A DNA stretch of 64,000 nucleotides from Lottia gigantea (GCF_000327385.1 NW_008706747.1:2962666-3026665), one strand, 5' to 3'. Positions 49,220 to 62,307 are shown, counted from the first letter of the stretch. Notes: a model not told the origin generated them from the sequence alone. Numbers and translations are program-made.

Positions 49220-51460
49220 GCAGTACGTTATAGTACAGATGCACAACAATGTCGCAATCTTTCATAAACTGTAATTGTTGTATTATAAATATTAAGTTGT
49301 AATCCTTTTTTGCCTATATAAATTGTATAAAAGAAATTGTTATAAAGATACTTCACGAAGCCTGTCGATATCTTCTATTATATACAGTATAATATATAGG
49401 TCGCTTGTACGTTTAGAAAATACACTACATGTATATCTCAAAATGTAATGTACTAAAACTTATCCATTTGGAAGTTATGATGTTAAATTATATAAAAAAT
49501 TTGAAAATATCTTGTGAAAATGAAAATAGCAAATGTTATTTGTTATGTGGAATCTGTAAAAGTGATGCTGAGTTGACAAACGCAATGCCAAATTGTGTCA
49601 TTAGGTATGTTAGGGATACGGATTTTATTTTTCATTTCTTGCAATATGGACTCTTTAAGAGTTAAATGTTATGTGAACGGATGCCAAATCGGCATACCAA
49701 TGAACCCCTAGTATGTTAAATTGACACAACCAATGATACTCCAGATCGCTTCTTTTGGTTTAAGGAGAAAGGAACAGGACCTCAATGAAACAACGATATG
49801 GATGAAGTAAAGTTGGCATGGAAAATTGATACTAACTGAGCAATCCCACAGGATAATCCAACTTAGCACAACTGGGCTATTGCACTGTCCCTTAAAGATG
49901 GCAATCCAACTCATTACAGACTAATCTATTCCAGTATACCAGTAGACAATCCAACTTGCTTTCGACTGAGTACTTCATCCCACTGCCCCTGCAGACTCTC
50001 AGTAGAAATTGGAAGACTTGCTTTACATGCTTTACAGGCCTACTTAGTAAATCTAGTAGCCAAATATGAAGTAGACGAAAGGGACTTAGGCTATTGCAGA
50101 ATCTGGCTTGAAGCTTCCGTTAATTGAAATACATAAATTCAATAAAATTTAATGGATTCCATATTGACACTGAGTTAAATAACGTTACGTTTGGAAAGAA
50201 ACAAAATGTCAATAAACTCTTCAACAGTGGAGGTTAATTCGGTCACGTGTCCAGCTGCGTACATCTTCAATTTTCCCAAACTCCATTAACATTTGAATAT
50301 AAAACAAATAAAACGAAGATATACATTTTTCGCCTTAGATTAGGCCTTTTATTGTTTTTTCGGTTTTTCAAAAAAATGGATTGCGCCCAAATAAAATAAC
50401 TGAGTCGACATTTATGATATGTACATTGAAAAAGGTGATGGGGTCGGGACGAAATATAAGGGGGGAGGGGCTAAATTTTAACAATAATTTCAAAATAAAA
50501 ACAATATTTAGACAGATATGATAAATCGAATTTGTTTTGTAAAATGGAACAAAATAAATAAAAATTTAAAATGGATTTCATATCTAAAGGAATGTCGGAA
50601 TAAATAAATTGTAAAAAAAATGACATTTCTGGGAATGTTGATGAATAAATAAAAAATATGAGAAAAATGGAATTTTTGGAAAGTTCTTGGCATCTTTAAA
50701 ATTTGGATTTCATACTTAAGGGAAATGGGGCAATTATTATTTCGTTTTGTTCTATATTATGGCGCGTTTTTTAATAAATTTACAATAAGGAATTTATACA
50801 ACTCATAATAATAATAATAATAATTATAACAAGATATTCTGTGTACAAAAAATTCTCAAAAAAAGGAAAACTATTAACAACAACTATGAAATTCATTGAC
50901 AAAATGATAAAAAATGATATGTATTTATCAATGATTTTTTTCTATTATGAAACGAAAATATGTCATGAGAAGTCATGGATTAAATTTAAATAAGAAAAAA
51001 AATGATATTATGCTAATTGTTCGTTTCGGAATAGATAAACCCGAATTAGTGAAAAAAGAATTAAAAGTCATGGAAACACTAAAAACGAATGTTTATAATA
51101 TTATGCATGGAATTCGTTTCGGAATATTTCAGTTCCCAATTTTAGCACATAATGATTTTGGATTTCGTATTTTTGAGTAGAAGTTTGTTAAAATAAACCA
51201 CCGATGTAAATTTTGGTTTGAAAACGAAAAACACAAAGTTTTAAAATCACACAAACATCAACTATATATGGCCACCATTCAATAAACGTGGTCGACTAAA
51301 ATTTCAGTCGAACACTCCATTGATGAATGATAAACAGAAAACGAAATAATAGTACATTTTGAATAGCACATTAGGACATAAAATCCTGCACACATTTCTC
51401 CTTTGAGATGTCAGTCTACACACAAAAATGAGGATTTCTTGAGAAAAAGTGGAAAATGGC
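49220..51460. other. Gene-free stretch downstream of SoxB1
   Basis: AT-rich, with an (ATA)n tract at 50804-50823. CACGTG near 50243. Open frames of 61-78 codons have no recognisable features. Might include extended 3' UTR if a later poly(A) site is used. Confidence 0.4.
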
Positions 51461-51463
51461 AGG

Positions 51464-51469
51464 TTTATT
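51464..51469 (-). terminator. Candidate SoxB1 poly(A) signal
   Basis: The first AATAAA on the minus strand after the stop codon, 318 bases downstream (TTTATT on the plus strand). The intervening 3' UTR (51470-51786) has a more GC-rich middle at about 51590-51680 and no open frame in the gene's direction. Later signals exist (for example 50353-50348), so a longer 3' UTR is possible. Confidence 0.4.
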
Positions 51470-51786
51470 ATCAGTTTTTGTGAGTTCTGGACTCCGGTTG
51501 TCCAAAACCACTTGTTCAGTCACTCGTAAGTCTATTCTTTCCATACGTCAATCACTCCTTCACCACGTCACCTAACTTTCCATCAAGCTCGGGCTTGAGT
51601 TCTTTCTCAGCACGGTTCGAGGCTCCGACCCGGATAACGTCTCGAGTGTGGAGTTACAACTCTAATGTAGTGTTCCTCGTCAACTCGGGTCAACTCAAGC
51701 ACATTTCACGTATGGCTCGCGTTCGTTTTTGTAAGTCATTTATGCACTTTTTATGAGAAAGTTTGAATTTGAAGGTAGAGCTTGCG

Positions 51787-52641
<855 letters not shown>

Positions 52642-53700
52642 TCATTAGATCAATTACATGTCCATAAGACACATAACAGGTCGCACAGGTCTCATTCAAA
52701 GTTATTTAAAATTCAAAATGTAAAATTTGTCAGTATACGTATAAAAATTTAGGCTCAGTTGGTTATAAATGTATATTGAATATAACGCCATAGGGCAGAT
52801 AATTCGAACAATGATATTATGTATAATTGATTGAATTATAGAGCGATAACTGACAAATATAGAACCGAATATTGTATTTAACTCTTTTCTACTTTTAGTA
52901 TTTAACTTATTATCCTATTGTCCTATTGTCCTATTGTGTACTTTTTTGATAGATTTATTTGTAAATGGGAAATATTTTAACGAAAATTGTTCATGATTGT
53001 ACAGATATGGGATATCATAAACCTTTGCATATTTGTACACAAAATAGGATAAGATGAAATTTGGTATATTTGTACACCAAATAGGATATCACAAAACTTT
53101 GCATTGCGGTATACAAAATAGGCCAGTATATTTTTGACAAACTCATTTGTAAATAGGTTTTCATACAAAAAACATTATCCAATTTGTAATAGTATTGAAG
53201 AACGTTGCGTATACAAAATAGAACAATGTATTTGACTTCTATATACATGTATAACCAAACATTGCCTTTAACTTATAATTTATCAAATATCCTTTCGCTT
53301 GTATATAAATCCTATTTTGTAAATATTTGTAAATAAAAAATTAGGATTGTATTCTTAATCTAAATTCTCATTTTGAAAAATGGCTTTTTTTAGATAATCA
53401 GTTGAGAAATATTGTTATTTTTGTAACAAACCAATTGTGAACTCTATTAATGCCAAGAAAGAAAATCGATACAAAAAATCGAAAAAAATATCTTAAAATA
53501 ATCAATTTTGTTTTTCAATCATTTAAATGGATTTCGACTTTTATTTCAAGTTATGAAATTTGACCCAAATTTCCCAGCAAAATTCAAAGTGATGATTTAA
53601 AACTAATCCCCTAAACCAACAAAATTTTAAAAATCTTAAAAGTCAATACGACGATATTTTAAAGACAAATTTGCTCGTATAGCCTTTATATGACATAGAT

Positions 53701-53857
53701 AAAACTTCATTTCATTTCATTAGTCTAATAAGATACAGAACAGTAGGATATAAAACTCCATTTCATTTCATTAGTCCAATAAGATACAGAACAGTAGGAT
53801 ATAAAACTCCATTTCATTTCATTAGTCTAATAAGATACAGAACAGTAGGATATAAAA
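53701..53857 (+). repeat. R1 minisatellite array 5 (in SoxB1 intron)
   Basis: Three 51-bp units, almost identical. It runs opposite to array 6, about 330 bp away. Confidence 0.95.
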
Positions 53858-54186
53858 TGCCATAACAGCATTTAATATGCCCATGTACGCCAATTTAAAA
53901 TATAAGATTATTTCATTTCACGAGCACTATTTAAGCTCATGCATGTAGGGTGTAAAACTTTCAAGATAAACGTATTTAATCAGTCTTGTCTCGTTCACTA
54001 CACTTGGTCACTAGTCGTACCTGAATACAAACACTCAGAGATGACCTTTGAAGGCCGATACAGGTCTTAGTAGGGAAATAACAGTTATATTCTTTATGTT
54101 AAATCATTTCCTTGAGAGTCAAATATCAAATAAGAAGTATTTGAATATAGTTACGTTAAGACAATCGTGGATTCACCCAACCCCCA

Positions 54187-54314
54187 AATGGAGTTCAATA
54201 TCCTACTGTTCTGTATCTTATTGGACTAATGAAATGGAGTTCAATATCCTACTGTTCTGTATCTTATTGGACTAATGAAATGGAGTTCAATATCCTACTG
54301 TTCTGTACATTATT
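54187..54314 (-). repeat. R1 minisatellite array 6 (in SoxB1 intron)
   Basis: Almost three units of 46 bp: ATGGAGTTCAATATCCTACT then GTTCTGTATCTTATTGG. It is shorter than 51 bp because one ATTTC step is missing. All copies share TTCAATATCC in place of TTTTATATCC, so they were homogenised locally. Confidence 0.95.
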
Positions 54315-55104
54315 TAACTCGATAAAATCAGCATATGATCTGCTCCCATGTGTTGCACAAAGCATATGACTGTATCATCAATTGCGTCTCAATCGCAAGA
54401 GCAAGCAAAATAATAAAATTTTTATCAAGAAATGTCGGGTATCTTTACATGTCAATGCACAAAACTTAGTCATGTTTAAAATTTACAAAAAAATAATAAA
54501 ATTCAATCTCGAAATGTAATCGGGGGTAATTTTATGACTAAGACAAAATATATGTTATAATTATGTGGTGGGTCGAATAACGACGATATTTTCCTCAAAA
54601 CCCAGCGAATACTGTCATCGAATCGTTTCCATTTGACTAACTTTAACCTAAATTTAACTCGACTAGCTAGACCAATTTTCTTATTTCTTGGCGGCCATCT
54701 TTGAATGGCCAGGTGAGAGAAACACACCTGTTCAAATCTTTCGTCGTTCGAAAACAGAATAGAGTATTTTCTTAAGGCAATCTTTATTATTAATTTCGAA
54801 TCTATTCGAAAATTTCATTTAGATTTCGAAGAACGATGAAAAGTTTTGTGGTATTGAGGGCTAAGTAAGCCAATTCGGTTAAAAATTTAGATTAGGGAAA
54901 GCCCGAAGGCTGTTTTAAGATATTAAGATACTGTAGAATAATATATCCTTGGCTTGCCTATTTCTAAATTGGTTTACGTAGAGTGTGTCTTGTATTTCCT
55001 GGGTTAGGAATAACCCTGAAGGGGACTAATAACCCCAAAGACTATATGAAGGACTAAGAGACTCAGAAATGACCCTCTCCGCCAAAAAATTGAAAATCTG
55101 ATAT

Positions 55105-55450
55105 GGTTACAAAAGAGTTAACCAAGTCCTATGTCACAAGATAAAGCGACGTAAAAAGGGTTAACAACAATAGCTTGATATATACACTTTTATATCTTAT
55201 ACCATTTTAACCCCCCTCCTCCTCCTGGTGTTGACCAACCCTATGTTAATAGATAAAGCGACGTAAAAGGGGTTAACAACAGTAGCCAGAAGCTGTATAT
55301 CTACACCCGAATATAAACCATGTTAACCCCCTCCTCACAAAAGATGTCATGAAGTATTGATCAAACCCTATGTTACCAGATAAAGCGACATTAAAGGGGT
55401 TAACAGTAGTAGCCAGTAGCTATAACCATACACTTGTATTTACACCTTAC
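55105..55450. repeat. Diverged tandem repeat, about 125-bp period, three copies (in SoxB1 intron)
   Basis: CCTATGTTA, AGATAAAGCGACGTAAAAGG, GGTTAACAACAGTAGCCAG and CATGTTAACCCC recur near 55115, 55240 and 55368. Confidence 0.85.
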
Positions 55451-56589
55451 TCTACTGCTACCGGTGTCAAATATTTCCTAAGTCAGGTAAATAGGACAAA
55501 CTACCTACGGTCAACGAGGCCGGAGGATTAAAATTTTAGCCTAAGCCTCTCATAATCCGATTGTTAACCCTAAACCGCTATAATACATGTAGAGAATTTA
55601 TAAATAGCTTTAAAAACTTTTCCTACATTTCTTTTTGAAGTATTGACACCAATTTTGTCAATTTGTGTAACTATGTTCGAAAACAAACTATAAATTGTCT
55701 AAGAAAATATAAATATTCGATTAAATATTCACAAGTATCGAAATATATATATTTTTTTATTAATTTTATATAAATAATATTTTTTATATTATAAATTTTA
55801 TGTTATTTGTTTATATAATTTTATCAACATAAATATAACTTTTTTTCTTATATAAATTATGGAATATGATAAACAATATGTAACATTACAAATGTGTTAC
55901 AGACGTTACAAAATTATGTACATTATGTTACATTATGTTACATTTGATACAACATAACACAATGTTACAAAGAACTTTATAATAAAAAAACGTATAAGAT
56001 GTCCTTAAATATTAAGAATCTAAATCATTTTTCCCAGTGTTCAACTATATATATGTTTTGTTAACATTATGAATTCAAATTTAATTTTTTATTTATATCA
56101 GTAGAAAAAGTACTATAAATTGACAATTTTAAATTCAAATTTATATCATGACTATGATGTAAAATTTTCAAAATATACCCAATTAATAGTCACATATTTC
56201 AAAAAAAATATATTCTTAAAAATTTACGGAAATTTGTAACAAATTGTCAAAAAAACTTCAGTTTATTTTTCATGTGTGTTTAACATTTAACTAAACTAAT
56301 GAGTTAAAGCTTTTAATTAATTTACCATTAATTAGCAAGACGGAGAATATTCGTCATCAAACTAAATCGATTTATCCAAAATCCATAAAAAACAGTAGCT
56401 AGATATATGTAATGGCTTCGATATGTGAAAATCTTAAGATTTTCAGTGAAGGCGTTTATCTTAAATCTAGAGTTCTTGATTTCAATTTAAACAAAGATGC
56501 GCCGAATTGTTTTTTTTATTGAATTTAATATATTTTTTTTTAACCTTATATTTTTTTTAGATAAATTTAATAATTTTTAACGTTATGTA

Positions 56590-56890
56590 TTTGGATGTCA
56601 ATTATTGATATGCCGGTTTGGAAATGACCATGGGAATATCATGTCAATTAATATGCCAGTTCGAAAATTCATTTACATTTCTAATTCAATTCAAACCTTT
56701 TACATCGAGATGTCAATTGATAAGCCGGGTTAAAATTCATTTTCATTTATTCGGACCTTTTCGAAAGTGAAATCAATTGATATGCCAGTTTTAAATTCAC
56801 TAAAAAAAGCGGAATGTCCATTAACATGCTATTGAAAATTTATTTGAAACAATTTACAGGTAAAACTAACAATTTGGCATGCCGGTTTTG
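56590..56890. repeat. Decayed short tandem series (in SoxB1 intron)
   Basis: ATGTCAATTGATATGCCGG-type words occur about six times (near 56595, 56642, 56710, 56771, 56815, 56875). They are separated by AAATTCATTTACATTT-type words. It begins about 100 bp inside the intron from exon 1. Confidence 0.65.
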
Positions 56891-56984
56891 CGATGTCAAC
56901 TCAAAATATTAAAACGATGGCCTAAATAAAACGACGTGAAACTTTACGTTCCCATTAATACAAGAGAAATTTGATTTTACTTAC

Positions 56985-57248
56985 CATAAAAGCGTTCATG
57001 GGACGTTTCACTCTAGGATCAGTCGCAAGCATCTTTCCGCCGCCGTTAGATCCGTTAGTACCTCCGGAATTTCCGTTCTGCGTCTGCGACTGTGGATTTG
57101 ACTGGTGCTGTTGATGCGGTGGAGTATGCTGTAGACCCCCGTGAGACGGTGGACTGGAGATCGGAGTGTGTTGCTGCATCGCTTTGACGTCTTCCATCGA
57201 ATACGACATGCTGTAATTCTCCACACCTGAGCTCGGATTTTCGTACAT
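56985..57248 (-). CDS. SoxB1: SoxB1 transcription factor, coding exon 1 (residues 1-88)
   Basis: Seen: an ATG at 57248-57246 opens 88 codons that end at a consensus donor (ATG|GTAAGT, donor at 56984-56979). An in-frame TAA at 57260-57258 lies four codons upstream and fixes this ATG unless an unseen 5' exon splices in. Residues 1-76 are a low-complexity tail rich in Gln, Ser, Pro, Gly and Asn (Gly/Asn run about 58-71). The HMG box begins near Asp77 and the exon stops after RVKRPMNAFM (79-88), so the N-terminal nuclear-localisation basic patch and the Phe87-Met88 DNA-wedging pair are encoded here. Known: SoxB1 proteins bind the DNA minor groove at ACAAT-type sites, bend it, and maintain neuroectoderm and neural progenitors, usually with POU partners. 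Inferred: this is the single SOX1/2/3-type orthologue of an invertebrate. The -3 base is T, a weak start context. Family assignment is very secure; the start is secure to about 0.9. Confidence 0.96.
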
Positions 57249-57494
57249 AAATTCTGATTAGTGGTCACCAAAGGTAAAAATAAATCTTCGATTATTGTTC
57301 GGCTGCTTTAGAAGTTTGGCTATAATCCGCGCCAAAACGTTCTTTTTCGGCGATTGAAGTTAGTGTAATAGTTGTATGAAGACGAATTGTTCTACAAGTT
57401 TTGTATAGGTCCAACACTGAAAACACTGTTATCTCGAACCGTTCAATGGAGAATATGATAAACAGTTGAGTATAAGAAGACTATTCACTAGACC

Positions 57495-57740
57495 CATCTA
57501 TCCTCATTTACAACTGGCTCTTCTATTATAATACAAGCCTTTTCTTTCCAACTAATATCCTATTCAAGACGCCTTCATTGATTGGTTTGAAATGAATTCC
57601 TCGCCTCGTTAGCCAATCAAATCACTCCGTTTCACCTTAGCTGTGGTCAGATTGAGTTCGCTTCACTATTGACTGACACACAATGACTCCGCATTATGAC
57701 AGCTAGGGAGGTGTGACTACCTGGGGGGCGGGGCTTAACT
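57495..57740 (-). promoter_or_regulatory. Probable SoxB1 core promoter
   Basis: Read on the minus strand toward the gene, the order is a GC box (GGGGGGCGGGGC on the plus strand, 57723-57734), a CCAAT box on the plus strand (57613-57617), a CCAAT box on the minus strand (57585-57581), then a TATA-like TATAATAG (about 57533-57524). This is normal promoter order and spacing, and would place the start near 57500 with a 5' UTR of about 250 nt. The two CCAAT boxes sit in an 8-bp perfect inverted repeat (57578-57585 and 57613-57620). Paired CCAAT boxes bound by NF-Y are known in the vertebrate Sox2 promoter. The start site itself is inferred. Confidence 0.5.
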
Positions 57741-57947
57741 AACTTGCTTTGTTCTGCCCAGTATGGTTCAACTCGAATTATATTGTTCAGAGCAATTCAC
57801 CGCGGGAATTTTTTTTCTTGTCGTTTAAACAGTATTCACAGAATTGGCCTAAATCGACAAGTTTTCTTCATAGAATTTTCGAAATCGTTTCAGAAATTCG
57901 TTCGAAATTGCAGGTGCCAATTTGCACGTGATTAATTTGAATTTATG

Positions 57948-57964
57948 CCAATCAAATGACGTCA
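57948..57964. promoter_or_regulatory. CCAAT plus CRE composite upstream of SoxB1
   Basis: A CCAAT (57948-57952) is followed four bases later by a perfect palindromic TGACGTCA (57957-57964), and a CACGTG lies 19 bp before it (57925-57930). NF-Y next to CREB/ATF sites is a familiar promoter-proximal arrangement. It lies about 450 bp upstream of the inferred start. Function is inferred from motifs only. Confidence 0.35.
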
Positions 57965-58079
57965 TGAGCTCAGGTAGAGCAGTTTGACATGTAGACACTG
58001 ACATGCACGTTGAGTTGGCAGTGACACTGGGATCTTTGAATAGAGATTTGGAAGCCACCTATTCATTGACAGTGGGCCA

Positions 58080-58980
58080 CCGAGGGTTGATTTCAGGCCT
58101 ACAATAGCCTAATAATTCACCCAGTGTTCGAGCTTTGTTTTAAATTGTATAGGGACGAGGGATGAACTGCTAGCTTGTGAATAGTGTTAGGGTTTACCGA
58201 TATTGGGTCATACAATTAACATGCCGTTAACTGGCATTCAAAATAAATTAAAGACAGTTCTATGAATTGTGTTTGGGTGTTATGTATGTTGCACGTTCAT
58301 TGATAAAATCATCCGCCGCTATTTAAATGAATATAACTCAAATCGTTACGGATTGAATTTTACTGTTAGGTCTACAAATAACATAATGCTCCAGTTAACG
58401 GAGTTTCTATTGAACGAATTCAATATATCTTAGCCCATATTTTACCGATTTCACTTATTTCGTTCACAGGATTTTCTTTATTCTACAGGCAGATTACCAA
58501 GCGTTTAATGTCCACAAATTGGTGGAAAATGTGTATCCAAAGTTCAATTCAGCGGAATCAAAATGATAATATTGAAAAAATTGATTTTTTGAAATAGAGT
58601 AGAAACAAATGTCATAATATCATAAAATATACATCATATTTTCAAAAAAAAGAATTTAGCATTAAAAACTATATAAAACCTTAACATCATCTGTTGGCAA
58701 ATGCCTTTATGGCATAAAATGAAAACAGTTCGTCCGGTTCGCAAAATCGACAATTTTGAAAACCTGATGCCATTTGTCACTTGATGCAATCCGATTTATC
58801 TTAGATTCGAATAAATAGTAAATTAACTCCATCAGTGGAGAGTTTAATTGTGTTTTAAGTGATCAGGCGTCGTGGGTTCGAATCTCGATCACCGAAGACA
58901 TCATTATAATGGTTATAAGGTTGAAGCTAAATGGATTTCAAGATAGTAACGTCATAAATTGTTTATTGAAATTACAAGAA
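58080..58980. other. Gene-free upstream stretch
   Basis: A tRNA-like word GTGATCAGGCGTCG with GTGGGTTCGAATC at 58858-58882 looks like a decayed SINE head; no full cloverleaf can be drawn. The rest is AT-rich, without a gene. Confidence 0.4.
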
Positions 58981-58982
58981 CC

Positions 58983-59785
58983 ACAAATACATACAAAGAC
59001 TAGAAAATCAGAATGGTGTAAATAGAAGCTATAAGTATCCCTGATACACATACAAAGACTAGAAAATCAGAATGGTGTAAATAGAAGCTATAAGTGTCCC
59101 TGATACACATACAAAGACTAGAAAATCAGAATGGTGTAAATAGAAGCTATAAGTGTCCCTGATACACATACAAAGACTAGAAAATCAGAATGGTGTAAAT
59201 AGAAGCTATAAGTATCCCTGATACACATACAAAGACTAGAAAATCAGAATGATGTAAATAGAAGCTATAAGTATCCCTGATACACATACAAAGACTAGAA
59301 AATCAGAATGGTGTAAATAGAAACTATAAGTGTCCCTGATACACATACAAAGACTAGAATATCAGAATGGTGTAAATAGAAGATATGATTGTACCCTGAT
59401 ATCAGAATGGTGTAAATAGAAGCTATAAGTATCCCTGATACACATACAAAGACTAGAAAATCAGAATGGTGTAAATAAAAGCTATAAGTATCCCTGATAC
59501 ACATACAAAGACTAGAAAATCAGAATGGTGTAAATAGAAACTATAAGTGTCCCTGATACACATACAAAGACTATAATATCAGAATGGTGTAAATAGAAGA
59601 TATGATTGTACCCTGATATCAGAATGGTGTAAATAGAAGCTATAAGTGTCCCTGATACACATACAAAGACTGGAAAAACAGAATGATGTAAATAGAAGCT
59701 ATAACTATCCCCGATACACATACCAAGACTGGAAAAACAGAATGATGTAAATAGAAACTATAAGTGTCCCCGATATACAAATAAG
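58983..59785 (+). repeat. 59-bp satellite array derived from R2
   Basis: About 13 units: CAGAATGGTGTAAATAGAAG, CTATAAGTGTCCCTGATACA, CATACAAAGACTAGAAAAT. Two shortened variants with GATATGATTGTACCCTGAT start at 59381 and 59598, giving a higher-order period of about 217 bp. The phrase GAATGGTGTAAAT...GTGTCCCTGATACACATA matches R2 at 15975-16016. Confidence 0.95.
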
Positions 59786-59987
59786 AGCTTAAGAACATCT
59801 TTTGAATTCCACGGTATCCCTACTGCTATCCATAGTGTGTTGAGTCCAATTGTTATTTTATTGTTAATTATGAATACTACAATGAAATTTGATATGGTTT
59901 AAGGCATGTCCACAATTAGAATTAACAATTGTTGTTATAATCGATCTATTGTTGGTTTTCACCAGGTTGTATTGCTGTTTCGAGTGT

Positions 59988-60345
59988 GATGTAAATCCAT
60001 GAATTTTCAATGAATTTCAATAATATTATGGTATTTCATCTGGTGTCGAGTTCGTGTATCTACTCAATGCAATGTAAAGTCACGAATTTTCAATGAAATT
60101 TCAATAATATTATGGTATTTCATTTGGTGACTGGTTAATGTATCTACTCTATATGATGTAAAGTCATGAATTTTCAATGAATTTCAATTTCATTACGGTA
60201 TTTCATTTATTGGACTGATATATATGTAAGCATGAATTATATCTTTTCTGTTTTAATTAAATTCAAGCTTCTATTTAGTATTTTTTCACGATTTGAATTT
60301 TAGTCAACTGTGAAGTAAAGTCATTGATTTTCAATGAAATTAAGT
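59988..60345 (+). repeat. Tandem repeat, 83-84-bp period
   Basis: GATGTAAAGTCATGAATTTT with CAATGAATTTCAATAATATT and ATGGTATTTCAT begins at 59989, 60072 and 60156. A decayed copy lies near 60314. Confidence 0.85.
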
Positions 60346-60536
60346 AATATTATGCAGTGTATATATTCTAAATGTGATTTTAATGAAATTTTTGGGATAT
60401 TTCTTTATAATGTTTTTAATTGCGAGAAGAATTATGATCTATGAATCTCAATGAAATTCTCTCGTATATCGTTATCGTAGATTTTCTCTTTGTAATTCTA
60501 AAAAATATCATAACTTTACAAAATCACAACTCAGTT

Positions 60537-60610
60537 ATTTCGACGAATCTGATTGGTCAATGTCAATAGCACTTTTGACATAAGAATAACCAATCAGGAT
60601 CCTCGAAATT
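60537..60610. repeat. Nested inverted repeat (hairpin)
   Basis: Perfect arms CTGATTGGT (60549-60557) and ACCAATCAG (60589-60597), enclosing ATGTCAA (60560-60566) and TTGACAT (60575-60581). Flanks continue imperfectly as TTTCGACGAAT and GGATCCTCGAAA. It may be a small MITE remnant or a structured regulatory site. Confidence 0.7.
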
Positions 60611-60619
60611 TCATGGTAT

Positions 60620-62300
60620 AATCATCTTTAGTAATGATATTTCAGGCAGTAGTTACAGTTTATGACTGTGGCTCTTATAGGGAAAAAGATCACCTTTCAA
60701 GGTCCCTTTCTGCATTTTGCATAAATTGGGCCATGCTGACTATGCACGCGCATATCTCAGCCAAATAGATTCCATCGTTTAAACCACGTGACCACAAAAA
60801 TTGCTTACGTAACAAGTGGAGTATTTGAATTCGAAGCTTAACATTACCCAATCACATGCAATAGTCTCAACCTCGTGACCCCGCAAATGGCTTACGTACT
60901 CGTTGCCTATTTTGAACCCGAGACTAAATTTATCCCACAAAAAAATGGAAAAAAACATTGAAAACTGATATTTATTTTATTGCCATCAATAAATCAATAT
61001 AAATATAAAATCAAATATATACATAGGGTTGATACACTGTTACAGGTAGTGGTATGGGGTTCTCGATAGGGGGGGGGGGTCTACTTACGTGAAATGGAAT
61101 TTTGAAACTAAAGACGTCTAGTGTGTATATTCATGAGCCAATGCTATCAATGTATCGGACGTACATGTATTTCTATGGTTAATGATACACAGCGTTTCTA
61201 TAATTTACATTGCATTAAGAAGGGTGCCGAAATCTACGATTCATGGTACAACTTTTTCGAAATTTACACCGCCATAAGCAATTTTGCAAACGCCAACAAG
61301 TATCATAAAATTTCAAATACAAATTTGCAAAGGTTATATTTTGTAAACAAACAAGTTTCAAAAATTGTTATAACAGAAAATTCATAAATGAACCTAAAAA
61401 CAAGTTTTAAATCAATTCCTATTGTTTTAAGAAGCTTTTAAAGTTCATTTTCTCAAACACTATTAAAAAATTTCTTAAGAATGTACTTTATAAAATCACA
61501 TCTTTAGAAACTCGTGACCTTTTCAATTTCACATATATACAATACAAAATTCATACAATATACAATATACAATGCATTTAATATCCCTCCATTCATAATT
61601 TTCACAATGTATTTTTCAAATTTGAAATACGTGTCAAAAAACGTCACAAATTATTGAGGTCAATGCAAAAAATTGAAATTTCCGCATAAAAAATTCCTTG
61701 ACCGATTGAAAAAAAGTTTTGTTGACGTTTTTATAAAAGGGAATCAAATTTCGGTACGTTTTTCACACAATGGAGACTGAATGTTCTCCCTGACTTGGGT
61801 TTTTTCTTTCAGTCACGACCGGTTCAGAATGTGGTCACTCAAGCTCCTTTTATCTTCTCCGTAGGACAGGAGGATTTTCATTTTTTTCATAAAATTTCTC
61901 TACAAAAATTCTTTTGTTTTTATTTGGGTCAAAAATTATTAAAAAAAAATGATGGGCGAATTTTTATTATAAAAACAAAACGAAGAGCAAACGCAAGTTT
62001 TTGAGTTGAGTTTTGAAACTAATTCAATTTGTCCAATAACTAAGAAATGATTTGCGAAATACTTAGACGAAATTTGAGAACCAAAATTTAGACCAACACT
62101 CGAAATAATTTCTCAAACAAGCCAATGCCAACTTTAAAAGACAATTGGAATTAAACATCAGTCCTGATACTCGAACAAAAAACAGAATCCATCAATTCAC
62201 ATATTCCAGAACAGTGTCAAAACAACAGTCAACTGTATAAAACCAATAAGGTATGGAATGAGTCCTTTTTGAGGGCGTAAAAGGTTTTGAGTAAGAATAA
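60620..62300. other. Gene-free stretch
   Basis: CACGTG at 60784; G-run at 61066-61079. Frames of 88 and 69 codons (61121-61387, 61795-62004) have no recognisable features. No repeats stand out. Confidence 0.4.
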
Positions 62301-62307
62301 AGCAAAA

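Noticed and set aside
57008-57271. 87-codon frame overlapping SoxB1 exon 1 in another frame, as a possible upstream overlapping reading frame
   Set aside because: Its first codon is TTG, not ATG, and the peptide has no recognisable feature.
58823-58890. A tRNA gene
   Set aside because: The B-box-like word is present, but the T-arm pairs poorly and no matching acceptor strand is found upstream.
59295-59721. Two 69-codon minus-strand frames in the 59-bp array
   Set aside because: They are translations of satellite units with no coding signal.
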